DNA of 64,000 bases. It comes from Spirochaeta cellobiosiphila DSM 17781. GTDB taxonomy: Bacteria > Spirochaetota > Spirochaetia > DSM-17781. Shown here in pieces: positions 42,714 to 50,783 of the stretch. Location of the stretch: contig NZ_KE384555.1 of assembly GCF_000426705.1 (NCBI RefSeq), positions 442,117 through 506,116 on the forward strand, in the 5' to 3' direction. How positions within the stretch are numbered: position 1 is the stretch's first letter; every line of letters starts with the position of its first letter. Under the pieces are notes generated by a model. It did no database searches. It saw only the letters and a list, made by a program, of their open reading frames with translations, and was not told the origin of the DNA. The translations under genes and the position numbers were made by a program.

Positions 42714-45233
42714 TCAAACTTCCTCACACCAGGTATTTAAGCCTTTGGGATCAAATCCTTTGTATTCAACTTCTTTACCATTAACAGTGATGCTTTGATT
42801 CCAACTTCCTTTAATGTTACCTAAAGTGGAATCTACATACTCAAAGCTTAATTCATTACAGGTCAAAGGTGTAGAAAGTATTAGGGAAATAAATTCTTCG
42901 AATGATCCATGGCAGGCCTGACTACCTCCTCTAAAGAGATAGATAGTTTTACGACCTTGAACAATAAACTCTCTATCTTTGTACGGACCATAGGTTTGTA
43001 ATTCTGGTATTTGAGAAGCATATATCGCTCCATAACCACCGTTTTTCGCTTCAACAAATATCCAATTATCTTTTTGTTGATAGGAGGCCAATTCCTTTAT
43101 TGGTATATATATGTGAGTGTAGGACACTGAATGCTCAGGATCAATATTGTAAATAGCTGAAGCAAAAGATTGGTATTGATTAACACGGGGCAAGGTACCG
43201 TTTCCAGCCCAATAAGAAGGACGGGCATGGCCAAATATGGAGTGTTCTCCGGGATGACTTACCCATATATGTTCATTGGCACTAAACAACATGTGAATAG
43301 GATCTTCTTGAAAGCCCCTTTCCCCTACTCTAAAATCATTGGCACTGCTCAAGATGTAATTTGCAGTTTTCCATGTGTATACATCCGCATGACCCTTATA
43401 ACCATGAGTTGATTGGGCAAGAAGAGCTTTCCCTTTAGGGACCCTAACAAATTCTTCATATTCTTTTGGGGGTATGTAATCAGAATAACACAAGGCTGTA
43501 ACCCCTTTTCCTGCATGAGAGGGATTACCAATTCCCCAATCAATCCAGTTTATAAAAGAAGGACAATTAGATTGATTACCAAACAACTCTTTATGATATG
43601 TTCTTCCTGATGTAGTACTAAATGCTCCCTCCAGAGAATAGACTGCTAAGATCCATGACAAATAGTCCAATCCTTTCTTTGCGTTCTCACGCATTCGTTC
43701 ATTGTCGGTTTGTGCATATAAACTCGCAAAACCTAAGGAATCAATTGGTAAATAAGGAGGACTATTCCACTCTGTAAACCCTATAGAGAAAAACACTTCA
43801 AACCATTCATCTAACAAAGCGAGGGCTTTCTTCTGCATTTCGATACCAGTCATACCACTATTGGTGAAGATTTCATTAGGATACAGTTCCCCACAAATCA
43901 ATTGACTGATATGGAACATGAGAGCATGGTTTTCACTATAGAACCACATAGCATCATCACCAGGTTCATCATACCAGTATCGGAAACCTAGAATACAAGC
44001 TTTTATCTCTTCTTTGATTTCTTTAGTCACAAAGGGATGGTCTGATAGAGACTTCATTATGTGATGTAAATAGGGCATATAAAAATCGCTACAATCACTA
44101 CGATTATTAATAAAAGTAATCTGTCTTTTTATGAGGTCTTCAAATTCTTTTTGATCGCCACCAGCATATAATATGGCTATGGCCCTGTTCCCATTACGTT
44201 CCCCATATTGAGCAAGGAACTCGTAAGCCTGTTTTTTTCGCTCTTCTATAGTTGCCGAAGGAGTCGGCAATAGGGAATGGGGAAAGTTTTCAAATGCTAA
44301 GTGGTAGCTGATGGCTAAACCTTGTACTTCTGTTTTTGCGTCAAATTGTAAATAACCATATGGAAAATCTTCACAAGCACCTAGATTAGCAACAGACGAA
44401 CCAGGAGCAAATACAGCTTCTTTCTGACACAAATCACCAACCATGGCATTTTCCTCTGTGGCGCCTTCAATGTAGATCTTCAATTCTGAATCATCAAAGG
44501 GATTAGGACAGTATAGTTTTACGTCTCCCCTATTAACGTGACCACTTTCACAACTTAAATCGCCTAAAGCTTTTTCTACAGCTTTAATGGCTTCTATGTC
44601 CCGATTACCAACAGAAATCTTTTGCTTGAAATCAGGTTGTTCTTCTTTAAAGCATAGGGAAAATGAGGCTTCTGTATCCCGTTCTGCAAAATCATCCCAG
44701 CGGACAATAAGAGTGTTTTCACCTGCAACCAAAGGAAGAACAATGGTAGCTGTTTCAAATTTATTACGTATATAAGGCTCATGTTTGATGATTAACTTAT
44801 CATTGAGCCAAAGAGAGGCTCCTCCGGATACGGCAAAATCACATTCAATGTGACAATCTGAAGGAACCTCCAATATGGTATAGGCTACGGATTTTATCCA
44901 GGTAGATGTTGACCAAAAACCTGTGTTTGTAATGAATGGATTGGAGTAGGGAAAATTAACAATTAATGGTGATTCACTATGTCCCCAAAGAATTGAACCA
45001 TCAGCATCCTTTTGAGTAAAGGAAGGTAATGCATCTGAAGACAGGCGCCTTTCTTTAATGAAGTTTTCACGAATGGGATTAAGATGTGAAGCGGCTCCAA
45101 CAGAACCTTCCCATACATTCGCTTCTTTTTCAATGGCTACCGGGTCACCGTGAATAGCTTCTTCATGAACTTGGCTGACTAGGAACCTATTTATATATTT
45201 ATTATTTTCCAAAGAATAAATCAAATAACTCAT
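42714..45233 (-). CDS. Large unclassified protein of the glycan operon, possible polysaccharide lyase or glycosidase
   Basis: I cannot name the family of this 839-residue protein. There is no signal peptide. Residues of about 90-200 look like a galactose-binding-type beta-sandwich (GGASLWLNDKLIIKHEP, LPLVAGENTLIVRWDDF), as seen beside glycosidases. Residues of about 330-600 are helical and Trp/Tyr-rich, as in alpha/alpha toroids, with FYSENHALMFHI (Asn-His near 435) and GRTYHKELFG (Tyr near 545). Residues of about 610-839 are beta-rich with GEHSIFGHARPSYWAGNG. An Asn-His and a Tyr on a toroid followed by a beta-sandwich recall uronic-acid lyases of the heparinase/chondroitinase type, but the match is only in plan. 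It heads the operon with the importer, GH38 and GH105 genes. Confidence 0.6.
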   Translation of the reverse strand: MSYLIYSLENNKYINRFLVSQVHEEAIHGDPVAIEKEANVWEGSVGAASHLNPIRENFIKERRLSSDALPSFTQKDADGSILWGHSESPLIVNFPYSNPFITNTGFWSTSTWIKSVAYTILEVPSDCHIECDFAVSGGASLWLNDKLIIKHEPYIRNKFETATIVLPLVAGENTLIVRWDDFAERDTEASFSLCFKEEQPDFKQKISVGNRDIEAIKAVEKALGDLSCESGHVNRGDVKLYCPNPFDDSELKIYIEGATEENAMVGDLCQKEAVFAPGSSVANLGACEDFPYGYLQFDAKTEVQGLAISYHLAFENFPHSLLPTPSATIEERKKQAYEFLAQYGERNGNRAIAILYAGGDQKEFEDLIKRQITFINNRSDCSDFYMPYLHHIMKSLSDHPFVTKEIKEEIKACILGFRYWYDEPGDDAMWFYSENHALMFHISQLICGELYPNEIFTNSGMTGIEMQKKALALLDEWFEVFFSIGFTEWNSPPYLPIDSLGFASLYAQTDNERMRENAKKGLDYLSWILAVYSLEGAFSTTSGRTYHKELFGNQSNCPSFINWIDWGIGNPSHAGKGVTALCYSDYIPPKEYEEFVRVPKGKALLAQSTHGYKGHADVYTWKTANYILSSANDFRVGERGFQEDPIHMLFSANEHIWVSHPGEHSIFGHARPSYWAGNGTLPRVNQYQSFASAIYNIDPEHSVSYTHIYIPIKELASYQQKDNWIFVEAKNGGYGAIYASQIPELQTYGPYKDREFIVQGRKTIYLFRGGSQACHGSFEEFISLILSTPLTCNELSFEYVDSTLGNIKGSWNQSITVNGKEVEYKGFDPKGLNTWCEEV

Positions 45234-45263
45234 TAATAACTCCTATATCCATTTTAACATCTA

Positions 45264-45325
45264 ATTTTATGCAAAATAGCTCATTTTTTGTCCACCTTAG
45301 GCTTGAAATGCGCATTTTATGCGCA
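45264..45325. promoter_or_regulatory. Repeated operator-like sites upstream of the glycan operon
   Basis: ATTTTATGC occurs at 45264-45272 and 45314-45322, exactly 50 bases apart, which is close to five helical turns. The second copy lies within the perfect inverted repeat TGCGCAT-TTT-ATGCGCA (45309-45325). The first is part of ATTTT-ATGC-AAAAT (45264-45277). They sit between the divergent 839-residue gene and radC. They could bind the operon's AraC regulator. Confidence 0.55.
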
Positions 45326-45364
45326 ATCCTCTGAGCATTCCTGGGTAAAGATGTCTAAATCAGA

Positions 45365-46054
45365 ATGTATATTTATCCTGTATTCATCTATATGAATTAT
45401 TCATATGATAACGTAATTATAGGTGAAAAACCAAATTTGAGAGAAAGATTAAAAACGGAACCCATTGTTAACTTAACAGATGTAGAATTACTGATGCTTT
45501 TAATAGGCCACGGAAACAAGCAGTACAATTTAGTGGACATAGCTTATAGACTGCTTGAGTATCTGGATACAAATCTTGTAAAAACAGCCATTCCCAATAT
45601 CTCAGGTGTAGCCGGAATCGGAGAAGCTAAGAGTTGTAAGATACAAGCAGCTTTAGAATTTTCAAGAAGAAGATATCGACCTTTTTATGAAACAATTAAA
45701 AATCCTGAAGAGGCCTACATGGCGATAAAACATCTTTTTCGTAATGACAAAGAAATGTTCATCTGCCTCACTCTGAATGGAGCCCATGAAATCATTAATA
45801 CCCATATTATTAGTATAGGAATATTAAATCGTACATTGATCCATCCTAGAGAGTTTTTTAATCCTACTATTCAGGATAAAGCTGCGGCTGTTATTGCGAC
45901 GCATAATCATCCCAGCGGAAACCTCAAGCCTAGCAAAGAAGACATGGAAGTAACTAAGCGCTTAAATGAATCAGGAGAATTATTAGGAATTCCCCTACTG
46001 GATCACATTATATTCTCAGATACTGATTTCTATAGTATTAAAGAAAACACATAG
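45365..46054 (+). CDS. radC: RadC-family JAB-domain protein
   Basis: The 229-residue protein has the RadC layout: an N-terminal helix-hairpin-helix region (LRERLKTEPIVNLTDVELLMLLIGHG, key part LTDVELLMLL, then ISGVAGIGEAKSCKIQ) and a C-terminal JAB/MPN metalloprotease-like domain with ATHNHPSGNLKPSKED, the HxH-x8-D zinc motif, and LLGIPLLDHIIFSD at the end. Its biological role is unsettled, although it was named for DNA repair. The start is uncertain, because neither 45365 nor the in-frame ATG at 45392 has a good ribosome site. It is divergent from the glycan operon. Confidence 0.9.
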   Translation: MYIYPVFIYMNYSYDNVIIGEKPNLRERLKTEPIVNLTDVELLMLLIGHGNKQYNLVDIAYRLLEYLDTNLVKTAIPNISGVAGIGEAKSCKIQAALEFSRRRYRPFYETIKNPEEAYMAIKHLFRNDKEMFICLTLNGAHEIINTHIISIGILNRTLIHPREFFNPTIQDKAAAVIATHNHPSGNLKPSKEDMEVTKRLNESGELLGIPLLDHIIFSDTDFYSIKENT

Positions 46055-46180
46055 TACTTATTGTAATTGTTATTCATAGGTAAACAGCATATTTTAAGCT
46101 TGGTATCCTTTAGTTTAAATTTTAGTTAGTGTGGTATTAACCTGATTTGGAAAAAGGACTATCCTCCCCTTAGGATTTAT

Positions 46181-46301
46181 TGAGAAATGGTCAAACGATC
46201 TCATAACTCTTATCAGGAAAGCATACAAGTAAGATTAGACTTTATCCTCATTTCTCACTCTAGCAATTAAGGTTAGAGAGACCGAAGAAGACCATTTCTC
46301 A
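46181..46301 (+). promoter_or_regulatory. Structured leader candidate before the MFS exporter gene
   Basis: TGAGAAATGGTC (46181-46192) and GACCATTTCTCA (46290-46301) are perfect 12-base complements separated by 97 bases. The space between holds a smaller pair, CTCTA with TAGAG. The second arm ends 16 bases ahead of the ATG at 46318. A transcript starting before 46181 would fold into a long closed stem next to the ribosome site (AGAGGT), as a cis-acting regulatory RNA would. It matches no riboswitch class that I know. Confidence 0.45.
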
Positions 46302-46317
46302 TTTTAAGAGGTAATTT

Positions 46318-47538
46318 ATGCACCAAAACTGGAAACGCAACCTTTGGATTATATGGGTAGCACAAGTGTTAAGTTTAGGAGGATTTAATTTTGGACTTCC
46401 TTTTTTACCCTACTTCATTCAAGATCTCGGGGTTACAGACAGTGATCAACTAAAGCTTTGGACAGGGATCATTTCAAGCGCACCTGCTTTAACAATGGCT
46501 GTGATGGCCCCCATATGGGGATTTATTGCAGACCGATATGGGCGAAAGATCATGTTATTAAGAGCCATGCTTTTTGGAACTGTGATTTTAACAGCTCTCA
46601 GTTTTGTAACCTCTGTAGAACAGGTCATTATATTAAGATTATTACAGGGTTTACTAACGGGAACAATGACAGCAGCCGCCACTTTAGTATCTGTAGGAAC
46701 ACCAAAAGAGAAACTCAGCTATGCCTTAGGGGTTTTAGCATCCTCGAACTTCATTGGTATTTCCATTGGCCCTTTATTTGGGGGATTAGCTGCAGAATGG
46801 CTAGGATACAGAATGAGTTTTGTCATAGGAGCGGCCATACTAGCGGTTGGATTTTTCCTGGTTCTCATAGCTGTTCAAGAACTCAAAGCACCAGAAGAGG
46901 ACAATAAAGAAGAAATAAAAGAGAGAGAGTCTGGAAATAGAAATCACAGGAATAGTATTTTCACTTTTACCATAATAGGTTCCTTAGCAATGATATTAAT
47001 ACTAAGGTTCTCACGAGTTCTTCCCATTCCTTTTATCCCTTTATATGTACAGGATTTGTTAGGTAAAATATCAGGAGCCGCTTCTATCACAGGCTTGATA
47101 TCCTTTGCAAGAGGAGGAGTGACAGCTCTGGCCTCTATTACCATTGTAAGGTGGGGTGATAAAATTGAGAGGATGAAAATTGTCGTTCTCCTTCTTGCTT
47201 TAGCGACCATTGTGAGCATTCCTGTTTCTTTTGTGCAAAGTATTTTTGGCTTTTCTGTATTTTTTGTCCTTGCAACTTTTTTTATGGGAGGAATAGAGCC
47301 ATTAATTCAATCAGAAATTGTTAGTGCCGTCCCATCGGATAAACGGGGTCTCATTTTTGGAGTTCAGACAACTGTAGGTAATATGGGATGGTTTGCAGCC
47401 CCAATGATAGGCTCTCTCATCAGTATAAACTATGGAATACCTGCAGTATTCTTCTCTATGCTGATTTTCCTTGCTGTTGCTACGCTAATTGCTTTTATTT
47501 TCCTGATTCTTCTAAGAAACAAAAGAACAGAGGGATAG
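46318..47538 (+). CDS. MFS transporter, drug-exporter (DHA1) type
   Basis: The 406-residue protein has 12 predicted membrane segments and MFS loops. These include the cytoplasmic loop between helices 2 and 3, GFIADRYGRKIMLLRAM (the G-x-x-x-D-R-x-G-R-R/K motif), and the helix-5 region FIGISIGPLFGG, typical of antiporter-type exporters. A charged loop of about 25 residues (EEDNKEEIKERESGNRN) lies in the middle. It is likely a multidrug or sugar efflux pump in the inner membrane; the substrate is unknown. Its unusual leader has a 12-bp long-range inverted repeat. Confidence 0.88.
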   Translation: MHQNWKRNLWIIWVAQVLSLGGFNFGLPFLPYFIQDLGVTDSDQLKLWTGIISSAPALTMAVMAPIWGFIADRYGRKIMLLRAMLFGTVILTALSFVTSVEQVIILRLLQGLLTGTMTAAATLVSVGTPKEKLSYALGVLASSNFIGISIGPLFGGLAAEWLGYRMSFVIGAAILAVGFFLVLIAVQELKAPEEDNKEEIKERESGNRNHRNSIFTFTIIGSLAMILILRFSRVLPIPFIPLYVQDLLGKISGAASITGLISFARGGVTALASITIVRWGDKIERMKIVVLLLALATIVSIPVSFVQSIFGFSVFFVLATFFMGGIEPLIQSEIVSAVPSDKRGLIFGVQTTVGNMGWFAAPMIGSLISINYGIPAVFFSMLIFLAVATLIAFIFLILLRNKRTEG

Positions 47539-47751
47539 ATCTTTTAGTCACCACATAATTTTACCTGATAAACACTTTTTGTCTTACAGGAGGATAAGGC
47601 TATAAAAATATAGAGACCTGTAGTTCTTTATGTTATTATGCTGGCGTCTCTTGACAGATAATTGTTTCCCTCACAGGTTTTATCTACAGAGTGCGATCCT
47701 GATAGAAGCATGGTCAAGTTAGAAAATAAAATAAACATTAGGAGTGGAAAT

Positions 47752-48411
47752 TTGAGTAATTTTCATGAAAAAACGGAAGCTGTTGTAGAAGCTCTAGGCA
47801 AAGTAAAAGTAGTTCCTGTCTTAGCCATCGAAAAAGTAGAAGATGGAATTAAGATGTGTCAGATATTAGATGAATGTGGATTAAAAGCAGCAGAAATCAC
47901 ATTCAGGACAAAAGCAGCAGAGGGAATTATTAAAGAAGCCGCTAAGCAATTTCCTGAATTAGTATTAGGAGCTGGTACAGTACTTAATGTTGAAGATCTT
48001 CACAAAGCCTTCGATGCAGGTGCCCAATTCGCTGTAGCTCCCGGTTTTAATCCAGTTGTTGTTGAAGAAGCAGTAAAAAATGCTTATCCCTTCTTCCCTG
48101 GTTTTTGTACTCCTTCTGAGCTTGAACAAATCATGCAATTCGGAATCAGAATGGTTAAGTTCTTTCCAGCAGAAGCAGCTGGTGGGGTGAAAATGATCTC
48201 CAATGTTACAGCCCCCTATAAGCACCTTGGTGTTAAAGTAATGCCTACTGGTGGTGTAAAACCTGAGAACTTCGGTGATTACCTCTCCCTTCCACAAGTT
48301 GTTTGTTCTGGAGGAACATGGGTAGGTAAGGCTGATGATATTAATTCAGGTAGCTGGGACAAAATTCGATCAATAGTAAAGGATGCTGTCCTATTAGCAT
48401 CTAAGAACTAA
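47752..48411 (+). CDS. eda: KDPG / 4-hydroxy-2-oxoglutarate aldolase
   Basis: The protein of about 219 residues cleaves 2-keto-3-deoxy-6-phosphogluconate to pyruvate and glyceraldehyde-3-phosphate. It shows VVPVLAIEKVEDG, AAEITFRTKAA (with the family Glu and Arg), LGAGTVLNVEDL, FAVAPGFNP, FFPGFCTPSELEQ, and VKFFPAEAAGG with the Schiff-base Lys, then MPTGGVKPEN. I start it at the TTG at 47752 because AGGAGTGG lies directly upstream; a longer frame from 47662 adds 30 residues unlike the family. It is 17 bases ahead of kdgK and likely co-transcribed with it. Confidence 0.93.
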   Translation: MSNFHEKTEAVVEALGKVKVVPVLAIEKVEDGIKMCQILDECGLKAAEITFRTKAAEGIIKEAAKQFPELVLGAGTVLNVEDLHKAFDAGAQFAVAPGFNPVVVEEAVKNAYPFFPGFCTPSELEQIMQFGIRMVKFFPAEAAGGVKMISNVTAPYKHLGVKVMPTGGVKPENFGDYLSLPQVVCSGGTWVGKADDINSGSWDKIRSIVKDAVLLASKN

Positions 48412-48428
48412 TAATAAAGAGGATATAT

Positions 48429-49526
48429 ATGGCTAAGTTAACCATAAGACCAGAAAGTGAATGTAAATACGATATTGTATCCCTGGGAGAAGTCATGTTG
48501 CGACTGGATCCAGGTGAAGGAAGAATACACACAACACGAGAATTCAAAGCATGGGAAGGGGGCGGAGAATATAACGTAGCCCGAGGACTTAGAAGATGCT
48601 TTGGCAAAAGAGCAGCTGTTGTAACAGCCTTCGCGGATAATCCAGTTGGAAGATTAGTTGAAGACCTGATCCTTCAGGGCGGTGTTGATACTTCTTATAT
48701 CAAATGGGTCAAATATGATGGTTGTGGTAGAGATACAAGAAATGGACTCAACTTTACAGAACGTGGCTTTGGAATTAGAGGAGCTGTTGGTTGCTCTGAT
48801 AGAGGAAACACTGCAGTATCCCAGTTAAAAGAAGGTGATATTGATTGGGAAGGATTGTTTTCTCAAGGTGTCAGATGGTTTCATACTGGAGGAATCTTTG
48901 CCGCTCTATCTGAAACAACTCCAGGAGTTGTTATCGAAGCCATGAAAGCAGCTAAGAAATATGGAACTATCATTTCTTATGATCTTAACTACCGACCCTC
49001 TTTATGGAAAGCCATTGGTGGTGAAGCAAAAGCTCAGGAAGTTAATAAAGAAATCGCCCAATATGTGGATGTCATGATCGGGAATGAAGAAGATTTTACA
49101 GCTTGTCTAGGTTTTGAAGTTGAAGGAACAGATGACAACCTTACGAACCTTAAAACAGATAACTTTAAGAACATGATCAAAAAAGCTGTAGTAGCTTTCC
49201 CTAACTTTAAAGCAACTGCCACAACATTGCGTGGTGTTAAGACAGCAACAGTAAACGACTGGGGTGCCATTTCCTGGTATGACGGGGAATTTTTTGAAGC
49301 CACCCATAGACCAAATCTAGAGATCATGGACCGTGTTGGTGGTGGTGATAGCTTTGCCTCTGGACTCATTTATGGATTCTTAACTTACAATGATGCCGAT
49401 AAAGCTGTTAACTATGGAGCAGCTCACGGAGCTTTGGCTATGACTACCCCTGGAGATACCACAATGGCAAGTCTATCAGAAGTAGAAAAAATCGTTGGCG
49501 GTGGCGGTGCCCGAGTAGACCGTTAA
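48429..49526 (+). CDS. kdgK: 2-dehydro-3-deoxygluconate kinase (PfkB family)
   Basis: This 365-residue sugar kinase phosphorylates 2-keto-3-deoxygluconate for the aldolase encoded just upstream. PfkB features are visible: IVSLGEVMLRLDPG at the start, EGGGEYNVARGLRRCFG as signature 1, and DRVGGGDSFASGLIYGFL near residue 300 as signature 2, with the catalytic Asp. The pairing with eda supports the substrate. The route handles uronic acids released by pectin or glucuronan breakdown, which fits the pectinase and GH105 genes in this window. A strong terminator follows the stop. Confidence 0.92.
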   Translation: MAKLTIRPESECKYDIVSLGEVMLRLDPGEGRIHTTREFKAWEGGGEYNVARGLRRCFGKRAAVVTAFADNPVGRLVEDLILQGGVDTSYIKWVKYDGCGRDTRNGLNFTERGFGIRGAVGCSDRGNTAVSQLKEGDIDWEGLFSQGVRWFHTGGIFAALSETTPGVVIEAMKAAKKYGTIISYDLNYRPSLWKAIGGEAKAQEVNKEIAQYVDVMIGNEEDFTACLGFEVEGTDDNLTNLKTDNFKNMIKKAVVAFPNFKATATTLRGVKTATVNDWGAISWYDGEFFEATHRPNLEIMDRVGGGDSFASGLIYGFLTYNDADKAVNYGAAHGALAMTTPGDTTMASLSEVEKIVGGGGARVDR

Positions 49527-49554
49527 AGTATAATTTCAACTTTTTTGTTGTTAA

Positions 49555-49602
49555 TATTCCCCGAAACAGACTATGCTACATAGCTGTATCGGGGATTTTT
49601 TT
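49555..49602 (+). terminator. Rho-independent terminator of the eda-kdgK unit
   Basis: CCCCGA (49559-49564) and TCGGGG (49589-49594) close a stem with a 24-base interior, followed by a run of eight T residues to 49602. Confidence 0.85.
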
Positions 49603-49628
49603 CTTATAAGGAAGGAGAATTTAGTACG

Positions 49629-50783
49629 ATGATAAAACGTATTGATAACACAGCCAGATTAACTATGTTGCTCTTTTCTTCCAGTGCTATTCTACTACCC
49701 TTGAGCTTACAAACAATTAGTACCGAGCTCGACTTAAACCTTACACAAGGTGGACTGTTGGGTTTTATTCCTGCCATGGCACAATTTCTTTTACTTTTGT
49801 TATCTAGTATTTATGCCTCACGTATTCATAAAGTTCCCTTTCTTAGAATGGCTGTCATCATAGCCAGCACAGCACTTATCCTATTTTCAAGAGTGAATAC
49901 TTTTTGGACCGCTATCCTTGCCCTCATAATCCTTAATTCGGGAGCCTCACTCCTTGAAGGATTACTGACTCCCTTAGTTGAAGATATGCACCCCGAGGAC
50001 AGTGGTAAGAAAATGAATCAACTCCATGCTTTCTGGCCTGCAGGAACCTTTTTAACGGTTATTGTGGTTGGAGAATTACTAAGCCGAGGAATATCCTGGC
50101 GTTGGCCCTTCTTTGTATTAGGATTATTATTCCTTATACCAGCTATATTATTTCCTTTAAAAACACGGAAGCTCTGGACTCCCTCCGGGGCTAATATCAA
50201 ACAATTAAAATCAATACTCCTCCATCCTGTCTTTTGGCTAATGGGAATGGCTTTATTCTTTGCAGGAGGATCGGAAGGAGCCTTTGCTTTTTGGACAGCA
50301 AGTTATATTGAACTGGACTTTGGAAATCTTCCCAGAGCAGCATCCCTGGGAATCGCGTCTTTTGCACTGGGTATGTTTATTGGTCGAATTAATGCGTCCC
50401 GTCTCAGTGATAGATGGGGATTAAAGAAGATATTAATAGGAACAAGCTTAGCAGCCTTAGGAATAAGCGCTACCTTCTTTCTAATTAATACTCTGCCCTT
50501 ATTAATTATATTTCTTCTCTTTATTGGAATAAGCTTGGCCCCTTTATGGCCTTCCTTACAGAGCTATTCCGCTCGATTGGTTCCCGTTGATTCTACAATG
50601 ATGATGATACTATTATCCTGCTTTGGTGTACCTGGTTACTCAACAGCCACCCTGCTAATGGGAATGGTAGGAGATCAATGGGGACTGAAAGCGGCTTTTA
50701 TTATCGCCCCCCTCTACCTCTTACTGCTATTAGCCTCCTTGTCCTTAGCTCTGTTTCTATCTAAAAAGGCCCAAAGCCAATAG
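49629..50783 (+). CDS. MFS transporter of unknown substrate
   Basis: The 384-residue protein has about 12 hydrophobic segments and the two-halves MFS plan, with FALGMFIGRINASRLSDRWGLKKILIGTSL in the second half (key part GRINASRLSDRWG). The N-terminal half has lost most of the usual charged loop motif. A segment FFAGGSEGAFAFWTASYIELDF resembles sugar and metabolite carriers such as FucP-like proteins. The start has AAGGAAGGAGAA upstream. It overlaps the convergent YfcC-family gene by 23 bases. Direction and substrate are not clear. Confidence 0.82.
   Translation: MIKRIDNTARLTMLLFSSSAILLPLSLQTISTELDLNLTQGGLLGFIPAMAQFLLLLLSSIYASRIHKVPFLRMAVIIASTALILFSRVNTFWTAILALIILNSGASLLEGLLTPLVEDMHPEDSGKKMNQLHAFWPAGTFLTVIVVGELLSRGISWRWPFFVLGLLFLIPAILFPLKTRKLWTPSGANIKQLKSILLHPVFWLMGMALFFAGGSEGAFAFWTASYIELDFGNLPRAASLGIASFALGMFIGRINASRLSDRWGLKKILIGTSLAALGISATFFLINTLPLLIIFLLFIGISLAPLWPSLQSYSARLVPVDSTMMMILLSCFGVPGYSTATLLMGMVGDQWGLKAAFIIAPLYLLLLLASLSLALFLSKKAQSQ

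Noticed and set aside
46181..46301. SAM or T-box riboswitch
   Set aside because: A CTCTTATCA-like start is present, but the conserved core of SAM-I and the T-box sequence are absent.
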